DNA of 64,000 nt from Yersinia entomophaga (GCF_001656035.1 NZ_CP010029.1:4090074-4154073), one strand, 5' to 3'. Positions 25,559 to 35,329 are shown, numbered from the stretch's first letter. Numbers and translations are program-made. The notes: generated from the sequence alone by a model not told the origin.

Positions 25559-26959
25559 ATGAGTTTACGTTATTTTTACCGAAATAGCCTGCGGCTCTTC
25601 GCCAGGAGATTAGCGGGCAACTATCGTAAAAGTGATCGATCTCATAAACATGCCGGTAATGATCAACTGATTAATCTGCATTTGGAATCACTGCTTAATG
25701 CTGCAACTCAGGTAGCGATTATCACGACCGATCTGGATAATCGTATCCAGATTTTCAACGCTGGCGCAGAAAAGATGTTTGGCTATGAAAAGGAAGAAGT
25801 TTTAGGAAAATTAGCGACGGAGGTTATCTATGTCGACTCCAACAAAGCCGAGCAAAGCTGCGTAAAAAATCTGTTGAAGAACCAACCTGAATCAAGCGAA
25901 TGGCTTTATCGACGCAAAGACGGTGATGCTTTTTGGGGCGATTTAAGCATACACGTTATTAATAATGAGTATAAAGAGCCCATTGGTTATGTCAGCCTGA
26001 TCTCAGACATTTCCGAGCGTAAAGAGCTATTGATAAAGCTGGAAAACAGCAAAAGAATAATGGACAAGTTGACGCGAAACATCCCAGCGATGATTTATGC
26101 CTATCATCTCAGTGAAGCGGGAGAGTCTTATTTTAAGTATTGTAGTGACGGTATCCATAAAATATTCGGGTTGTCCCCAGAACAGGTGACGAATATTCCG
26201 AAACAAGATAATCCGATATTCTCGCTGATTCATCCTGAAGATATGGCCATGCTGCAAGAAGAAGTCATGGTTTCACGCCGTGATTTATCGGTTTGGCGCT
26301 GTGATTTTAGAGTCATATTGCCGGATAAAGGAATGCGCTGGCTTCACGGCGAATCTTTTCCTACTCGTCATGATGACGGATCGACGATGTGGTATGGCTC
26401 GTTTTTCGATATAACTGAACTGAAGCAGTCTGAATCAATTTTAAAAGCCTTAGCGCAGACGGATGTGCTGACCGGCGTTTCCAACCGTCGTCATTTCGAT
26501 GAGGTTTACCATCAAACCTGGAAGGTCAGTCAGGTATCCGAAGAGTCTCTTTCCATATTAATGATCGATTTTGATAACTTCAAAAGCTTTAACGATCAGT
26601 ATGGTCATGCTCGCGGGGATATTTGTTTAAAACTGGTGGTGGAGACCTTGTCTTCTTTCATCAGAGAAAATACCGATATGATTGCGCGTTACGGCGGGGA
26701 GGAGTTCATTGTTCTGCTATCACCAAGCAACCATGACGAAGCGCTTCTGGTTGCTGAACGGATGCGCGATTCTATTGAGCGGTTGGATATTCCTCATGCG
26801 ATGTCGCCCAAAGGTAAGGTGACGATCAGCATCGGCGTGGCGACGATGGTTCCGAAGAAAGAGGGATTATCCGCCAGCGATATGTCGGATATTGCAGATA
26901 AAGCGTTGTATCGGGCAAAACAGGCGGGTAAAAATCGTGTGGAGGCCGTGTCGCTCTGA
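25559..26959 (+). CDS. Diguanylate cyclase with two PAS domains
   Basis: 466 residues: a basic N-terminal stretch, PAS 1 (about 45-155, ATQVAIITTDLDNRIQIFNA to SLISDISERK), PAS 2 (about 165-290, NIPAMIYAYHLSEAG to GSFFDITELKQSE) and a GGDEF domain (about 295-466). The active-site signature is GGEEF at 379-383, so synthesis of cyclic di-GMP from GTP is expected. The inhibitory RxxD site five residues before it is replaced by ENTD, so product inhibition is probably lost. No membrane segment is evident, making it a cytoplasmic sensor. Its ligand is unknown and it is transcribed alone. Confidence 0.87.
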   Translation: MSLRYFYRNSLRLFARRLAGNYRKSDRSHKHAGNDQLINLHLESLLNAATQVAIITTDLDNRIQIFNAGAEKMFGYEKEEVLGKLATEVIYVDSNKAEQSCVKNLLKNQPESSEWLYRRKDGDAFWGDLSIHVINNEYKEPIGYVSLISDISERKELLIKLENSKRIMDKLTRNIPAMIYAYHLSEAGESYFKYCSDGIHKIFGLSPEQVTNIPKQDNPIFSLIHPEDMAMLQEEVMVSRRDLSVWRCDFRVILPDKGMRWLHGESFPTRHDDGSTMWYGSFFDITELKQSESILKALAQTDVLTGVSNRRHFDEVYHQTWKVSQVSEESLSILMIDFDNFKSFNDQYGHARGDICLKLVVETLSSFIRENTDMIARYGGEEFIVLLSPSNHDEALLVAERMRDSIERLDIPHAMSPKGKVTISIGVATMVPKKEGLSASDMSDIADKALYRAKQAGKNRVEAVSL

Positions 26960-27061
26960 GGCGAACTGAAAATGCGAAACTGGCGTTGCGTCAGGCGGAG
27001 AGAAAATATCGGTTTGAGGGAAATAAATGGCAGAGCAACAGGGAGTGCTCTGCCCGTGGTA

Positions 27062-27910
27062 TTAATCAGGATCCTGAGCGGCGCGCAGACGTTCCTGCTC
27101 TTCTGCAATGACCGCTTTAATTTCTTCCAGCACTGACTCGACATCCGCTGCCTGAGTACTTTCTGCAAACACTCCGGTTAGCTGAGTGTCAGGACGAAGT
27201 TTGCCATCTTCATACAGCGCCCACATTTCTTTGGCATATTTTCGCCCTAATAACTCAGGCGCATACTGGCCGTAATAGTTGGTCATGTTGGCTACATCTC
27301 GTTCCAGCATGGATTTGGCATGGTTATTGGCAGCGGCGTTAACGACTTGCGGTAGATCGATGATCACCGGGCCTTCCGCATCCATTAACACGTTGAATTC
27401 AGACAAATCGCCATGAACTAACCCGGCGCACAGCATGCGGACCACGGATTGAATGATCAAGGCGTGATCGTGCACCGCCTGCTCCGGCGTGAGAGGAACA
27501 TCGCTCAGACGCGGTGCGGCCGAGCCGTTTTCATCGGTTACCAACTCCATCAACAATACGCCGTCTAGACAGGCATAGGGCTGAGGAACGCGCACGCCGG
27601 CGTTGGCTAACACATACAGAGCGTCAACCTCGGCGGTTTGCCAGGTTTCCTCTTGCTGCTTACGGCCAAACTTCGAGCCTTTCGCCATCGCTCTGGCATC
27701 GCGACTGTTTCTGACTTTGCGACCTTCCTGATACTGTACGGCCTGCTTGAAGCTACGGTTTTCGGCTTCTTTATAAACTTTGGCGCAGCGAATATCGGAG
27801 CCGCAGCGAACGACATAGACGTCGGCTTCTTTACCACTTTTCAAACGGCGGATGACTTCATCAACCAAGCCGTCATCAACCAAGGGTTGGATTCGTTTTG
27901 GAATTTTCAT
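27062..27910 (-). CDS. RIO-type serine/threonine protein kinase
   Basis: 282 residues with an atypical RIO kinase domain: a phosphate-binding region LKSGKEADVYVV, the ATP-binding lysine in CAKVYK, the catalytic loop LVHGDLSEFNVL and the metal-binding IIDLPQVV in place of DFG. Bacterial RIO1-like proteins of this length are common in proteobacteria; their targets are poorly known. AAGGACG precedes ATG 27910. It converges with the diguanylate cyclase gene and lies on the same strand as the ABC exporter upstream, with about 100 bases between them. Confidence 0.85.
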   Translation of the reverse strand: MKIPKRIQPLVDDGLVDEVIRRLKSGKEADVYVVRCGSDIRCAKVYKEAENRSFKQAVQYQEGRKVRNSRDARAMAKGSKFGRKQQEETWQTAEVDALYVLANAGVRVPQPYACLDGVLLMELVTDENGSAAPRLSDVPLTPEQAVHDHALIIQSVVRMLCAGLVHGDLSEFNVLMDAEGPVIIDLPQVVNAAANNHAKSMLERDVANMTNYYGQYAPELLGRKYAKEMWALYEDGKLRPDTQLTGVFAESTQAADVESVLEEIKAVIAEEQERLRAAQDPD

Positions 27911-28009
27911 GGCGTCCTTTTACCCTATTTAAGCCCGCGATGGAATGGTTTTGGTCGAATTTTCCTCCAGTTTACCATCCGCCATCTACCGCAGGTGGTA
28001 TTTAGGGGA

Positions 28010-29728
28010 TCAGGCCGCGTTAAATTGCGCATTGTACAATCGGGCATAGGCGCCTTGCTGTCCTAAAAGCTCCTGATGATTGCCTTGTTCAACAATACCT
28101 TCCTTATCTACCACGATGATTCGGTCGGCGTTTTGAATGGTGGCCAGACGGTGGGCAATCACTAACGTGGTACGACCACGAGATAGCTCAATCAGCGCCT
28201 GCTGAATCGCCTGTTCGGTGGCGGTATCCAGGGCAGAAGTTGCTTCATCCAAAATCAGAATCGGCGGATTTTTTAGGAAGATTCGCGCAATGGAAAGACG
28301 CTGTTTTTGGCCGCCTGACAGCTTGACGCCGCGTTCACCTACCCGCGTGTCCAGTCCATCGGGCAGGGCGTTGATGAGTTCATCCAGTTTGGCCTGTTGG
28401 GCCGCGAGCATGATTTCGTCATCGCTGGCATCCAGTTTGCCGTAGGCAATGTTTTCTCGAATGGTTCCGCCAAACAGGAAGACATCTTGTTGAACAATAC
28501 CAATGTTATGACGCAAGGATTGCTGCGTCATAGTTTGGATATCAATACCATCAATGGTTATCAAACCCGAATCTATCTCGTAGAAACGTGGCAGCAGAGA
28601 GCATAGGGTCGTTTTACCTGCGCCAGACGGCCCAACGAAAGCCACGGTTTCTCCTGCGCGAATACGCAGATTCAAGCCGGTAAAGATAGGGCTTTGTGGC
28701 GTATAACCGAAAGTGACATTGTTATAACAAATATCACCTTTTAAATGGCCAACCTGCTGTGCATCTGGGCTGTCCTGAATGTCTGGTGCAGTATCAATCA
28801 ACTGGGTAAAACGTTTAAAACCGGCAATCCCTTTCGGATAGCTTTCTAATACCGAGGTGATTTTAGCCACCGGCCGGAAGAAGACTTCCACTAGTAACAA
28901 GAATCCGACGAAACCGCCGTAGCTCAATTGCCCCTGAATGACGTACCAGGTGCCGAAAACCATCACGATCAACTGAACCAAACGGGTACTCAGATAGCTG
29001 AGCGTCATGCTGGTGGTCATAATGCGGTAAGCACGTAGCTTGGTGGTACGGTAGTTTTCGTTATCTTTAGCAAACAGTTTCTTTTCGTGAGACTCATTTG
29101 CAAAAGCCTTCACTACGCGAATTCCTCCGATGCTTTCTCCGATTCGCGCATTAAAATTGCCTACCTGACCAAATAGTTTTCTCCATGTATCAGTCATTTG
29201 CGAACCATAGCGGCTGACCATATAAGTCATACAGGGCACGATAACAATGGTGATGAGGGCCAGAGGCAGATGCACCATGGCCATCAGGATAAAGGCCCCG
29301 ATAAAGGTCATGATTGCGATAAACAAATCTTCCGGGCCGTGGTGCGCTATTTCACCGACTTCTTCTAAATCTTTAGTGACATGGGTAATGATATGGCCAG
29401 TTTTTGTATTGTCATAATAGCGGAAAGACAGTTTTTGCAGGTGGCTAAACGCTTGTCGGCGCATATCGGTTTCTATACCAACGCCAAGCGCATGACCCCA
29501 ATAGTTTACGACGGCCATCAAAGCAGTATTCAACAAATAAATTAAGAGTAAGCCGGCTGCGGCCCATAGAATCAATGACCAGTTCTGGTCCGGAAGCAGT
29601 TTATCAATGAAGGTTTTGACTGCCATAGGGAAGCCTAACTCCAGCAAACCAGCCAGAATGGCACAACCAAAATCGAGGAGGAAAAGCCCTTTATACGGCG
29701 TGTAGTAAGCGAAAAAACGGCGGAGCAT
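28010..29728 (-). CDS. ABC exporter, fused permease/ATPase (MsbA-like)
   Basis: 572-residue half-transporter. Six membrane segments occupy roughly residues 1-310 (for example LLDFGCAILAGLLELGFPMAV and WAAAGLLLIYLLNTALMAVV), followed by a nucleotide-binding domain with Walker A GPSGAGKTT, Q-loop GIVQQDVFLFGG, signature LSGGQKQR, Walker B ILILDEATS and the H-loop VIAHRLAT. It should work as a homodimer exporting a lipid or drug; the substrate is unknown. ATG 29728 is chosen over the start 30 bases upstream because AAGGA lies nine bases before it. Not adjacent to lpxK, so it is not msbA itself. Confidence 0.85.
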   Translation of the reverse strand: MLRRFFAYYTPYKGLFLLDFGCAILAGLLELGFPMAVKTFIDKLLPDQNWSLILWAAAGLLLIYLLNTALMAVVNYWGHALGVGIETDMRRQAFSHLQKLSFRYYDNTKTGHIITHVTKDLEEVGEIAHHGPEDLFIAIMTFIGAFILMAMVHLPLALITIVIVPCMTYMVSRYGSQMTDTWRKLFGQVGNFNARIGESIGGIRVVKAFANESHEKKLFAKDNENYRTTKLRAYRIMTTSMTLSYLSTRLVQLIVMVFGTWYVIQGQLSYGGFVGFLLLVEVFFRPVAKITSVLESYPKGIAGFKRFTQLIDTAPDIQDSPDAQQVGHLKGDICYNNVTFGYTPQSPIFTGLNLRIRAGETVAFVGPSGAGKTTLCSLLPRFYEIDSGLITIDGIDIQTMTQQSLRHNIGIVQQDVFLFGGTIRENIAYGKLDASDDEIMLAAQQAKLDELINALPDGLDTRVGERGVKLSGGQKQRLSIARIFLKNPPILILDEATSALDTATEQAIQQALIELSRGRTTLVIAHRLATIQNADRIIVVDKEGIVEQGNHQELLGQQGAYARLYNAQFNAA

Positions 29729-30001
29729 CAATGCTTCCTTAAAGTCGGAGAGAGACAAATGGGTGAGTTAGTGAATAAATGGCTCATTACCAGTTCGCAG
29801 CATAATAAATTTAAATGATTATTAATAGCATCGGTTCCCACAGATGGCAGGTTAGACGGAAAGCGTGGAGTTGGATATGCTAGCCGGGCAGACAAAAAAA
29901 GAACTGGGTAATACTGCCGCGTAACCCGATATTATCGTGGTGGTTACGCGATGGAATCATTAATCTAAACTGCAAAAAATAATAAATAGAATAGGAAGTT
30001 C

Positions 30002-30559
30002 TTATTTGCTTCCCGCCCAACTGTAAGGCTCAAGCTCTACGTTTAACGGCGGCTGGGCTAAGTTATTGGCAAAATTAGCCAACGTTGCCAGGCTTACGCC
30101 GAAAATGACTTCCAACGCATTCTCCATATTGTATCCGGCTTGTAAAAATGCCTGGTATTCAGGTTCAGAGACATTTCCTTGGCTACGTATAATGGCCCGC
30201 GTAAATGCGGCAATCGCGTTTAAACGATCATCGGCTAAATTATCGCCCTGACGTAAAGCTTGAGCAATATCTGGGGCAAGCAAATCGTTTCTATCAATAA
30301 CCGCGCAGTGGCCAGCCACGCAAAAATGGCATTCATGAGCCGTAGCTGAAGCTAATTTAACCACTTCGCGTTCGCTTTGATTAAGGTCTGCGCTGCCGTT
30401 GACAGCCGACATTTTTGTATAAGCATTCAATACCTTGGGCGCATGAGCCAAAACGCCAAATAAATTGGGAATAAAACCCAGCTCATTATTTACATGTTCA
30501 AATATAGGGCGATTTTCTCGGCTGACGGTTTTAATGGTATAGGGTGTTAGGCGATTCAT
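30002..30559 (-). CDS. AhpD/carboxymuconolactone decarboxylase-family peroxidase-like protein
   Basis: 185 residues of all-helical AhpD-like fold. The redox motif CxxC is present in AHECHFCVAGH, with the following His, as in alkylhydroperoxidase AhpD; the N-terminal EHVNNELGFIPNLFGVLAHAPKVLNAY segment is also typical of the uncharacterised peroxidase-related family. Likely role: thiol-dependent reduction of peroxides in the cytoplasm. A very good ribosome binding site (CAGGAGGCC) precedes ATG 30559. A 9-bp hairpin (29918-29950) lies downstream and may terminate transcription. Confidence 0.82.
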   Translation of the reverse strand: MNRLTPYTIKTVSRENRPIFEHVNNELGFIPNLFGVLAHAPKVLNAYTKMSAVNGSADLNQSEREVVKLASATAHECHFCVAGHCAVIDRNDLLAPDIAQALRQGDNLADDRLNAIAAFTRAIIRSQGNVSEPEYQAFLQAGYNMENALEVIFGVSLATLANFANNLAQPPLNVELEPYSWAGSK

Positions 30560-30852
30560 TATTGGCCTCCTGTCGTCTTTCAGATCTACTATTTTTCACA
30601 TCTACTAATAATAGATGAAGAATGCCGGTTCTTTTTTTAAATAAACTACATATAGCATTTTTAGATTGTTTTAGTTGTCAAGCTATTAGCCTATTAAAAG
30701 TCACCTGATGTGATTAAATTTTGTCGGCGAAACTATTAATTACCATAAAGTGCAAATTAGATGACTATCGTCACGCATTGGCTCATTTTTATCCGTTGCA
30801 GATTCTTCCGGCTATTGAGTATTGTTAATGCCCAATGATCAGGAGCTGAATA

Positions 30853-31275
30853 ATGAAACTAGAATTAACCGATGCACCAAAACCTGAAGATATTGAGGCT
30901 ATTAGTGACGGTTTGAGAGTTTTTAATCGACGTTTTGTTGGTGCGCAACGCAGAAATCCCTTGGCGGTATTTATTACTGATGACAATGGCAAAAACCAGG
31001 GCGGGCTGACCGGTTATACCTTAGGCCTATGGCTAAATATTGAAATGCTGTGGGTCTCCGATAGTGTGAGGCACTCTGGGATGGGCACCAGATTGATTCA
31101 AATGGCTGAAGAAGAAGCGGTTAAACGAGGTTGTCAGTTTTCTCAGGTTGATACTTTTAGCTTCCAGGCGCGACCATTCTACGAAAAACAGGGCTATCAG
31201 CTACAAATGGCGTTAAATAATTATCTGGATACCCATCATCGCTATTATCTCACGAAAGCATTGTCAGTTAGTTAG
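30853..31275 (+). CDS. GNAT-family N-acetyltransferase
   Basis: 140 residues, a single GNAT domain. Acetyl-CoA binding motif A reads SVRHSGMGTRLIQMAEEEA (about 75-93), followed by the RPFYEKQGYQ motif B characteristic of these enzymes. The preceding region, LTGYTLGLWLNIEMLWVSD, forms the central strands. AGGAG lies before ATG 30853. The gene is isolated, followed by the long hairpin at 31322. Substrate unknown. Confidence 0.8.
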   Translation: MKLELTDAPKPEDIEAISDGLRVFNRRFVGAQRRNPLAVFITDDNGKNQGGLTGYTLGLWLNIEMLWVSDSVRHSGMGTRLIQMAEEEAVKRGCQFSQVDTFSFQARPFYEKQGYQLQMALNNYLDTHHRYYLTKALSVS

Positions 31276-31321
31276 GGTAAATCGGTTGAGTATCCGAAAT
31301 ATGTTTTTGGCGTAATGATCG

Positions 31322-31400
31322 TGCCGACAGGGATCAAAACGATAACCTTTGCGCCTCATCAGAATCGAAAGGTTATATACGGTAAGTGATCCCGTCGGCA
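31322..31400. repeat. Long two-tier imperfect palindrome between convergent genes
   Basis: Outer arms TGCCGACAGGGATCA (31322-31336) and TGATCCCGTCGGCA (31387-31400) pair with a single bulged base; inner arms ATAACCTTT (31342-31350) and AAAGGTTAT (31368-31376) pair perfectly. The 79-base unit would fold into a long hairpin. It may be an intergenic repeat family, a bidirectional terminator or a small RNA gene; no second copy was noticed in the window. Confidence 0.65.
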
Positions 31401-31473
31401 TTGGGGGGAAATGCAGCTACTATATCGACAGCCTTATTTGTTCGATAAGTCGTAATGCTGATTCTTAGCTAAC

Positions 31474-32079
31474 TTAAGACTGGGGCTGCGCTTTATCTAT
31501 CATATGGAAATCGCGTAGAGCAACGTAGGGATCCCAATATTCTTTGACGTTTTTTAACTGACCGTCGGGTGAAACCGTCACAATACTGATAAAGTTCTGG
31601 TGATAAGGCTTTTTATGGTTTTTCGATTTTTTATCTTCAGATGTAGCGGAACGAATAAAACCTGAACTGCTGTATTCGAACACGTAGACTCCAGGTTTAT
31701 CTGTCGCTAATTGGGTCCAGGTTTGAGGTTTGGAATAACGTAAGTCCTCCAGATAGGCACTTATTTTAGTGAAATAGGCCGTCATCGCTTCGCGGCCTCT
31801 TGAACCTCGCGAAAATATTGGGAAATCATCCACCGGCGCATAAACCAATTCGAACTCTCCGGCGGGCGTAAAATATTTTGCGACGTTATCCGGATTTTCT
31901 GACCAACGATTCAGGCTTTGCCAAAAGAATATGGCAACATCTTCAGTGCTATAGCCTGGGAGCAGATAGTATTTACCCTCTTTACTTATAATATGATCTG
32001 ACAGTTGTTGTGCGGCCAGGGCGGTAGAACTGGCTGATATTGCGGTGAAGATCAATAAACATTTTATTAGCTTGCTCAT
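31474..32079 (-). CDS. Exported NTF2-like (SnoaL-type) protein
   Basis: About 201 residues with signal peptide MSKLIKCLLIFTAISASSTALA. The mature part has the look of an NTF2/SnoaL cone fold: FWQSLNRWSENPDNVAKYFTPAGEFELVYAP, AMTAYFTKISAYLEDLRY, and closing strands FISIVTVSPDGQLKNVKEYWDPYVAL. Such proteins are often small-molecule isomerases or have no enzymatic role. ATG 32079 gives a clean signal peptide and has GTGGGG upstream. It directly follows the alcohol dehydrogenase gene (20-base gap) and is likely in the same operon. Confidence 0.7.
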   Translation of the reverse strand: MSKLIKCLLIFTAISASSTALAAQQLSDHIISKEGKYYLLPGYSTEDVAIFFWQSLNRWSENPDNVAKYFTPAGEFELVYAPVDDFPIFSRGSRGREAMTAYFTKISAYLEDLRYSKPQTWTQLATDKPGVYVFEYSSSGFIRSATSEDKKSKNHKKPYHQNFISIVTVSPDGQLKNVKEYWDPYVALRDFHMIDKAQPQS

Positions 32080-32099
32080 GAGAAACCCCACTATTTTGT

Positions 32100-33230
32100 T
32101 TAGACAGCCAGATGCTGCATTTTTATTACGGCTTTAATTGTGCTGCCAGACTGAGAGTCAGCCATGGCCTGATTAATTTGATCCAGGGCGTAAAAACGTA
32201 CCAATTTGTCGACAGGAAAGCGTCCCTGCTGAAATAGGCTAGCCAATCGCGGAATGAATGATATCGGTGCGGCATCACCCATAATGGAACCTCGAACCAA
32301 ACGGCCACGTAGTAAGTGCATAATATTTAATGGTAAAGTGGCATTTGGTGCGACCACGCCGGTCAGGACGCATTGGCCGTTCTCTGCCAGAGCCGCAATT
32401 GCGCTTTCCATCACTGCCGGGCTACCTGCGGCCTCCACCACGTAGTCCACTCCTCGGCCATCGGTTAGTTCTTGAAGCAGCATTGGGAGGCTATTTCGCG
32501 TGCGATCCTTTGAGGAATCGATACTGTGAGTGGCGCCCAGGCTTTTTGCCAGCGTCAACCGATTGGCTTTGATATCCACGGCGATAATTGTGGTACAGCC
32601 CGCTAAAACTGCGGCCATGATAGCGGCAAGCCCAACGGCTTCCATCCCGAAAATAGCTATCGAGGAACCCGCCTCAGGTTTCAGGCTATTTAAGACGGCA
32701 CCGGCGCCGGTCATCATCCCGCACGCCAGCGGCCCCAAATATTCCAGAGGAATGGTTTTATCCACGGGCACCACGCTGCGGACATTTACCGTGGCATAAT
32801 TGGCAAAAGACGATTGGCCGAAAAAATGGCTATGAATGGCTTCGCCACTCGTGGGGTCTTGTAGCGAAACCGATTTATCGCTGCGACTGGCGTGCCAGTT
32901 AAGTGGCCAATGTTCACGGCAATAGGTCGGTAAACCGATATGGCATTTTTCACATTCTCCGCAGGAAGCAAGCGAAAGCACGACGTGATCGCCCGGTTGG
33001 ATATGCTTAACACCAGAACCGACGCGTTCAACAATGCCAGCACCTTCATGACCTAAAACCGCAGGCAGAGGTACATTGATCACTTGTTGGTGCGATGCAA
33101 TGTCGGTATGGCACAGGCCCGTTGCAATAATTTTTACCAGAACCTCATTCTCTCGCGGTTCCTCCAACCTTAATTGGCGGATCTGGAGCAAAGGGTTACT
33201 CTCAACGCTAACGGCTGCATGAATATTCAT
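32100..33230 (-). CDS. Zinc-dependent alcohol dehydrogenase (aryl-alcohol type)
   Basis: 376 residues of the medium-chain dehydrogenase family. Catalytic zinc ligands lie in TGLCHTD and GHEGAG, the structural zinc site is CGECEKCHIGLPTYC, and the Rossmann motif is SIAIFGMEAVGLAA, with GxExxG in place of the usual GxGxxG. Length and sequence pattern fit benzyl/aryl-alcohol or class III-like dehydrogenases. AGGAAT precedes ATG 33230. It is read with a second oxidoreductase gene 18 bases upstream, and both are divergent from a LysR regulator that probably controls them. Confidence 0.84.
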   Translation of the reverse strand: MNIHAAVSVESNPLLQIRQLRLEEPRENEVLVKIIATGLCHTDIASHQQVINVPLPAVLGHEGAGIVERVGSGVKHIQPGDHVVLSLASCGECEKCHIGLPTYCREHWPLNWHASRSDKSVSLQDPTSGEAIHSHFFGQSSFANYATVNVRSVVPVDKTIPLEYLGPLACGMMTGAGAVLNSLKPEAGSSIAIFGMEAVGLAAIMAAVLAGCTTIIAVDIKANRLTLAKSLGATHSIDSSKDRTRNSLPMLLQELTDGRGVDYVVEAAGSPAVMESAIAALAENGQCVLTGVVAPNATLPLNIMHLLRGRLVRGSIMGDAAPISFIPRLASLFQQGRFPVDKLVRFYALDQINQAMADSQSGSTIKAVIKMQHLAV

Positions 33231-33248
33231 AGTGTTATTCCTAGGTCA

Positions 33249-34187
33249 TCAATATCTGATCAGAATCTTTCCACGTATGCCACCTTGGCGTATTTGCTCC
33301 AACGCGGCGGGCACCTGCTCTAAGCCAATAGTTCGGTCGACCACGACCTGCAGCGTGTTGTTCGCCAGTTTTTCCATTAGCAGGCGCAGGTCCGATAGTT
33401 CGGGTTTCATCTCTAGATTCACCAGGCGAATATGCTGGGACATCTTGAGTGACGCGGAACCTATGGTACTGATAGCGGTACCCTGCGGCTTTAGCAGAGG
33501 AAGCAGCTGAGCAAAGGCATCTGGAGGGTTTACAAGATCGATAATTCCGTCAATTCCGTTGGTATAGCGCAGTAAAACTTGGGTGTTAACCGAACTCTTA
33601 TGGCGATCGATAACATTGCAGGCACCGAGTTTATGCAACAAAGTCGTTGCCTCTGTAGCGGCAACAGCAATGACTTTGTAACCGACCTGAGCGGCAAACT
33701 GAACTGTAAACGTGCCAACTCCACCGCTGGCACCGACCAGAAGCACGCGGCTACCGGAGGGAAGATTCAATGTGTTAACGGCCTGCCAGGCGGTCATTGC
33801 GGCAATAGGTAATGCTGAAGCTTGAACCAGATCGATCAGATTATTAACCCGCAATAACATCGCATCTTCCTGAATGACCTGGTATTCAGCGAAACTCCCG
33901 TGACCAATTTGATGATGTAAAAAGTTGCCGATAACCGCATCACCAACCAAAAATTTTGTCACGCCTTCGCCAACGGCTTCAACAATACCCGAGCCTTCCG
34001 CACCTAAAATCAGCGGAAAATGATGGGGCTTTTTGCCATCCAAAAACCCTGTAGCAATGCGCCAATCGATGGGATTGAGACTAGCGGCTACCATTCGCAG
34101 CAGAATTTCACCTGGGGCTGGAGTGGGTTTATCTAGCGTGGCTAGTTTGGGTGTGTCAGAAAATGAATCAATCATAACCGCTTCCAT
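33249..34187 (-). CDS. NADP-dependent quinone oxidoreductase-like protein (zinc-free MDR)
   Basis: 312-residue medium-chain reductase related to zeta-crystallin. It lacks zinc-binding Cys clusters but has the LNPIDWRIATG and LGAEGSGIVEAVGEGV segments and the nucleotide-binding VLLVGASGGVGTFTVQFA (AxxGGVG type). Expected reaction: NADPH-dependent reduction of quinones or activated double bonds. GGAGAG precedes ATG 34187. It is the first gene of the minus-strand operon with the alcohol dehydrogenase and the NTF2-like gene, suggesting a small detoxification unit. Confidence 0.83.
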   Translation of the reverse strand: MEAVMIDSFSDTPKLATLDKPTPAPGEILLRMVAASLNPIDWRIATGFLDGKKPHHFPLILGAEGSGIVEAVGEGVTKFLVGDAVIGNFLHHQIGHGSFAEYQVIQEDAMLLRVNNLIDLVQASALPIAAMTAWQAVNTLNLPSGSRVLLVGASGGVGTFTVQFAAQVGYKVIAVAATEATTLLHKLGACNVIDRHKSSVNTQVLLRYTNGIDGIIDLVNPPDAFAQLLPLLKPQGTAISTIGSASLKMSQHIRLVNLEMKPELSDLRLLMEKLANNTLQVVVDRTIGLEQVPAALEQIRQGGIRGKILIRY

Positions 34188-34303
34188 AGCGCTCTCCTTT
34201 CGACTGCGACGAGGTTTTTTATGGTAAATGAGTATATTTGCTGGCTAATCGCGGCAGAAGAGGGGTAAATAGGAAGGACTGTCTCGATTTTTAGGATAAT
34301 GCA

Positions 34304-35230
34304 ATGCAGAAACTGATGAATCTGGATTTGAACGATCTGTATTACTTCACCTGTGTCGCTGAATTTGGCGGTTTTAGCGCCGCCAGTCGCGCTTTGGGGA
34401 TTTCCAAATCCAGACTCAGCGCACGTGTGTTAACGCTAGAAAAGAATCTTGGCGTATTGTTGTTTCAACGCACAACCAGACAGGTGCAGTTAACCGAAAT
34501 TGGGCAAAACATTCTGGAAAACTGCAAGGCCTTGGTCGCAGAGGCTGAAGTGGTGCAAGGCGTTGTTTCCAATTCGCGGGCCGAGGTCGCGGGGCTGGTA
34601 CGGGTCAGTTGCCCGCCGCTGGCTGCAAGACTTCTGCTAGCGCCTTATCTATCCGATTTTCTGCAGCAATACCCCAAGGTTAGGGTGCAATTGGTCACTT
34701 CAGATCAACGTTTCGATCCCATCAGCGATAATCTGGATGTATTAATTCGCCTGCGCGCTGCATCGCAAATGGACGAAGGATTGGTCTCACGCGTACTGGG
34801 TCACAGCCAGCGTATTCTGGTCGCCTCACCTGATTATCTTGCTCAGGCCGGTGCTTTGATGGCACCAGAAGACCTGATTAAACACCAGACTCTAAGCCTG
34901 ATTGATTCAGAGTCGGTACAACAATGGCCGCTCATTGGCCCGGATGACAAGTTGGAGAATATTCAGATTCAGCCCCGGCTAATGTGCATGGAGTGGAGCG
35001 TCATGCTGCAAGCCGTTTGTCAGGGATTGGGCATTGCTTCTGTGCCGGACATCGCCTGCCAAAAAGAGATTGCCAGCGGAGCTTTGGTGCGCGTGTTACC
35101 GCAATGGGCTTCAAATCCGCTAGTGGTGCATGCCGTTTTTCCTACCCGACGTGGAATGCTGTTATCGGTGCGCGTATTTTTGGACTTTCTGATTGCCACT
35201 ATGCCTAGGGCGCTCTCAGCTGATAAGTAA
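34304..35230 (+). CDS. LysR-type transcriptional regulator
   Basis: 308 residues: winged helix-turn-helix at about 8-66 (LYYFTCVAEFGGFSAASRALGISKSRLSARVLTLEKNLGVLLFQRTTRQ) and an effector-binding domain from about 95. It is transcribed away from the oxidoreductase operon over a gap of about 115 bases, the classical arrangement for a LysR regulator of the divergent genes. TAGGAT lies seven bases before ATG 34304. The inducer is unknown. Confidence 0.88.
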   Translation: MQKLMNLDLNDLYYFTCVAEFGGFSAASRALGISKSRLSARVLTLEKNLGVLLFQRTTRQVQLTEIGQNILENCKALVAEAEVVQGVVSNSRAEVAGLVRVSCPPLAARLLLAPYLSDFLQQYPKVRVQLVTSDQRFDPISDNLDVLIRLRAASQMDEGLVSRVLGHSQRILVASPDYLAQAGALMAPEDLIKHQTLSLIDSESVQQWPLIGPDDKLENIQIQPRLMCMEWSVMLQAVCQGLGIASVPDIACQKEIASGALVRVLPQWASNPLVVHAVFPTRRGMLLSVRVFLDFLIATMPRALSADK

Positions 35231-35329
35231 GTTGTGGGGTAGCTTCGTGCGCTCTCCGACGTTACTGATATAGTTAATGATAAGAGTTCTGTCTATTACG
35301 TTAGCCAGCCTTAATGCAGGTATACCTAT

